Below are positions 4,831 to 6,924 of a stretch of DNA of 6,924 bases, piece by piece; the stretch's first letter is position 1, and every line of letters begins with the position of its first letter. The stretch is from positions 1-6,924 of the forward strand of contig CAJJXN010000075.1 in the NCBI GenBank assembly GCA_905197115.1, written 5' to 3'. The translations under genes and the position numbers were made by a program. The DNA comes from an uncultured Bacillota bacterium. Lineage in GTDB: Bacteria > Bacillota_I > Bacilli_A > RFN20 > CAG-631. The notes beneath the pieces are model-generated. The model was given only the letters and a program-made list of their open reading frames with translations. It did not search any database and had not been told where the DNA came from.

Positions 4831-5955
4831 ATGAAATTAAAAATGGTTGGCTTATCTTTAGCTGTCTGTGCTTTAAGCATTTGTGGTTGTAAAAGTTCAG
4901 ATAAAAAAGAATCTCAAGAATCCTTCAGTATTGATTTAAGTGAAAAAAGTCCTTTTGATATGCTTTCTTTAAACCGAATTAATATTGAAGTAGGAGAAAC
5001 ATATGATCTAAGACAATTACTAAAAAATTCAAATTTGACTTTAACCGATTTTTCTTTTACTTTTTCAAATGCTAACGTTACTTTGGATACAGAATATGCA
5101 TACACATTAAAAGGAATGAAAAAAGGGGTAACAGATTTGTATCTCTTTAACAATAATCTTTACCAAAAAATTGCCATTCATGTTTTAGAAAAAGGTGAAT
5201 TAAGCGCTTATTATTCATTTGATTATGCAAGATTATCGAATAAAAATGTTACTATTTTTGGTGATAGTGTGACTGTAGGTGCTGGTATTGGAACTAATAA
5301 ACGTTATTGGGAAATCCTAAACAAAGAATTAAACTTTGCAAATGTTAATAGTTTTGCTGTCGGTGGCACTACAATGACTTATCAATATACAGGCAGTAAT
5401 ATTTCAAAAGAATATGACATGGGTTTTGGTAAAAACTTTAATGGTGTTGCTTTTATTACAAATACAAGAACTGATTATAAACAAACAGATAGTGCTCAAA
5501 TTAAAGAAGAACGTGAAATGAATAAGAAAAGACAAGAAAGCATCAAAAATGCCGATTATGTCATTATTTTCTATGGTCATAACGATTTATATTTCCAACC
5601 ACCAATTGGCAAAACCGAAGAACTTCCATCTAAAATAGAAGATTGTAAAACATTCAAAGCTTCTTATGCTTATGCTTTAACCCATATTAAAAAAGTAAAT
5701 CCAGATGCACGTATTTTACTTTTAGCTCCGTCTTATAGTAAATATAAACCTGGAGATGGATATGATATTGGTGTAACTTATGAAGATTATCGCAAAGCGA
5801 TTGGCGATATGGCTGAATATTATCATGTTCGTTTCTTAGATTTATGGGAACCAACGCTTGCAGCACATAATCAAAAAAATACCTTACAAGATGTGGTTCA
5901 TCCAAATGAATGGGGACATCAAGCCATTGCAGATGCCATTAAAAATATGGAATAA
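4831..5955 (+). CDS. Lipoprotein SGNH/GDSL hydrolase with N-terminal Ig-like domain
   Basis: A 374-residue protein from the ATG at 4831. The ATG at 4819 lies at or before the predicted transcript start, and GGGTGAT at 4821-4827 serves as SD only for 4831. A type II signal peptide ends in the lipobox ICGC with Cys20 lipidated, followed by a Ser/Lys/Glu-rich linker. Residues about 46-119 look like a bacterial Ig-like group 2 domain (INIEVGETYDL, then GMKKGVTDLYL). Residues 135-374 form an SGNH hydrolase: block I FGDSVTVG with the nucleophile Ser146, a block II Gly in AVGG, block III GHND (249-252), and block V DVVHPNEWGH with Asp354 and His357. All catalytic positions are present, so it should be an active esterase or deacylase outside the membrane, perhaps acting on acylated cell-surface glycans (inference). 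The gene is monocistronic, with its own promoter and terminator. Confidence 0.9.
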   Translation: MKLKMVGLSLAVCALSICGCKSSDKKESQESFSIDLSEKSPFDMLSLNRINIEVGETYDLRQLLKNSNLTLTDFSFTFSNANVTLDTEYAYTLKGMKKGVTDLYLFNNNLYQKIAIHVLEKGELSAYYSFDYARLSNKNVTIFGDSVTVGAGIGTNKRYWEILNKELNFANVNSFAVGGTTMTYQYTGSNISKEYDMGFGKNFNGVAFITNTRTDYKQTDSAQIKEEREMNKKRQESIKNADYVIIFYGHNDLYFQPPIGKTEELPSKIEDCKTFKASYAYALTHIKKVNPDARILLLAPSYSKYKPGDGYDIGVTYEDYRKAIGDMAEYYHVRFLDLWEPTLAAHNQKNTLQDVVHPNEWGHQAIADAIKNME

Positions 5956-5958
5956 TTA

Positions 5959-5987
5959 AAAAAGTGTCGAGTTATTCGACACTTTTT
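5959..5987. terminator. Bidirectional intrinsic terminator
   Basis: A perfect 12-pair stem AAAAAGTGTCGA / TCGACACTTTTT with the loop GTTAT lies between the convergent lipoprotein gene (ending 5955) and ychF (ending 5990). The A-run on one arm and T-run on the other give a U-tract in both directions. Confidence 0.95.
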
Positions 5988-5989
5988 CT

Positions 5990-6924
5990 TTATACATTAA
6001 ACTTGAAGAAAACGATATCTCCATCTTTCATCAAATATTCTTTACCTTCTAAACGATATTTTCCATTATCTTTAACAGCTTGTTCTGTTTTATATGTTAA
6101 TAAATCATTATAACTATAAACTTCTGCTTTGATAAACCCTCTTTCAAAATCAGTATGAATAATTCCTGCACATTGAGGAGCTTTCATTCCTTTTTTAAAA
6201 GTCCAAGCACGACATTCGTCCTTTCCAGAAGTATAAAAAGTTTCAAGACCTAATAATTCATAGGTGGCTTTAATTAAACGATCTAATCCAGATTCTTTTA
6301 AATTTAATTCCTCCATAAATAAAGCTTGCTCTTCTTTACTTAAAGAAGCTAAATCTTCTTCTACCTTCGCACAAATTGGAATAATACTCGCTTTTTCTAA
6401 TTCTGCTTGCTTTTTTAAGTTTTGATATTCTATATTGGCATCAAAGTTTTCTAGATCACTCTCTCCCATATTCGCAACATAAATCATTGGTTTACTCGTT
6501 AATAAATGAAAAGATTTGACAAGCAATGCTTGTTCTTTGCTCATCTCTACACTACGAACAGGTTGGTTATTTATTAAAGCATCTCTTAACACTTTTAATA
6601 TTTCATATTCAGCAATGACATCTTTATCTTTACTAGTTTGCGCTTTTTTTTCAATTTTGCTTATTCGAGTTTCTATGGTATCTAAATCTGCAAAAATAAG
6701 CTCTAAATTAATCGTTTCTGCATCACGAAGAGCGTTTACACTTCCATCAACATGTAAAATATCTTCATTTGAAAAACAACGCACTACATGACAAATCGCA
6801 TCCGTTTCACGAATATTGGCTAAAAATTGATTGCCTAATCCTTCTCCTTTGGAAGCTCCTTTTACTAAACCTGCAATATCTGTAAATTCATAAGTAGTAG
6901 GAATAGTTCTCTCAGGAACATACA
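5990..6924 (-). CDS. ychF: Ribosome-binding ATPase YchF (EngD/OLA1 family), N-terminus outside window
   Basis: The frame is open from the stop at 5990-5992 to the window edge, giving 310 residues; an internal GTG near 6784 is only Val and not the start. The family is about 365 residues, so roughly 55 residues, including the P-loop, are missing. Visible in order: the switch region with IPTT and the G3 motif DIAG (15-18), then GLVKGASKGEGLGNQFL, a family hallmark. A charged helical/coiled-coil arm spans about 80-120. The G4-like motif NMGE (151-154) is of the NxxE type that favours ATP over GTP in this family. A C-terminal TGS domain (about 225-310) contains TSGKDECRAWTF, GIIHTDFERGFI and KDGDIVFFKFNV. 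YchF binds the ribosome and hydrolyses ATP, with roles in translation and stress response. Intact as far as seen; ends at a shared terminator. Confidence 0.97.
   Translation of the reverse strand, partial: YVPERTIPTTYEFTDIAGLVKGASKGEGLGNQFLANIRETDAICHVVRCFSNEDILHVDGSVNALRDAETINLELIFADLDTIETRISKIEKKAQTSKDKDVIAEYEILKVLRDALINNQPVRSVEMSKEQALLVKSFHLLTSKPMIYVANMGESDLENFDANIEYQNLKKQAELEKASIIPICAKVEEDLASLSKEEQALFMEELNLKESGLDRLIKATYELLGLETFYTSGKDECRAWTFKKGMKAPQCAGIIHTDFERGFIKAEVYSYNDLLTYKTEQAVKDNGKYRLEGKEYLMKDGDIVFFKFNV

Noticed and set aside
4914..5153. 79-codon minus-strand frame
   Set aside because: Antisense shadow of the SGNH lipoprotein gene, which has full domain support.
5687..5905. 72-codon minus-strand frame
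   Set aside because: Antisense to the catalytic end of the SGNH hydrolase; no start signals.
6516..6791. 91-codon plus-strand frame
   Set aside because: Antisense to ychF, whose conserved protein motifs show the real frame.
1..6924. CRISPR array, riboswitch, insertion sequence or integrase
   Set aside because: No regularly spaced repeats, no transposase or recombinase motifs, and no recognisable riboswitch core was seen on either strand.

Overview
The window is AT-rich (mostly about 25-30% G+C by eye) and comes from a low-GC Gram-positive bacterium, probably a gut-type member of the Bacilli/Erysipelotrichia or Clostridia. Signs of this are lysine/asparagine/isoleucine-rich proteins, strong sigma-A promoters (TTGnnn-N17-TATAAT) and two lipoproteins. 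UGA is a stop codon (it ends the gene at 2471) and Trp is encoded by UGG, so this is not a Mycoplasma-type code. Nearly all genes read on the minus strand; one lipoprotein gene (4831-5955) reads on plus.

Right side (3600-6924), ordinary chromosome. It holds the 3' part of the conserved ATPase gene ychF, a convergent lipoprotein SGNH/GDSL hydrolase gene sharing a bidirectional terminator with it, and two tandem paralogous membrane zinc-ribbon genes. The hydrolase and zinc-ribbon genes are driven by divergent promoters whose -35 boxes overlap on a TGTACA palindrome.

Centre (3418-3625). A tRNA-Arg(CCG) gene with encoded CCA and its own terminator, preceded by a short fragment of a second tRNA that keeps the promoter position but has lost its 3' half.

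Left side (1-3375), accessory. Just past the 3' end of the tRNA lies a two-gene toxin-antitoxin-like operon. The first gene encodes an HTH plus DUF3990 (ADP-ribosyltransferase-like) protein. The second overlaps it by ATGA and encodes an antitoxin-like helical domain fused to a small inorganic-pyrophosphatase-like domain. After a gene-free gap comes a UvrD-like helicase gene cut off after its inserted nuclease-like domain and joined in frame to a SHOCT tail, followed by the start of a lipoprotein gene with visibly higher G+C. The join falls where both partners could encode a similar EELKKYK-type segment, which suggests recombination at a short similarity or an assembly chimera.

The best candidate for something undescribed is the DUF3990 / pyrophosphatase-fusion operon, followed by the helicase-SHOCT chimera and the broken tRNA next to the accessory block. 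All functions are inferred by reading the sequence; no database search was run.
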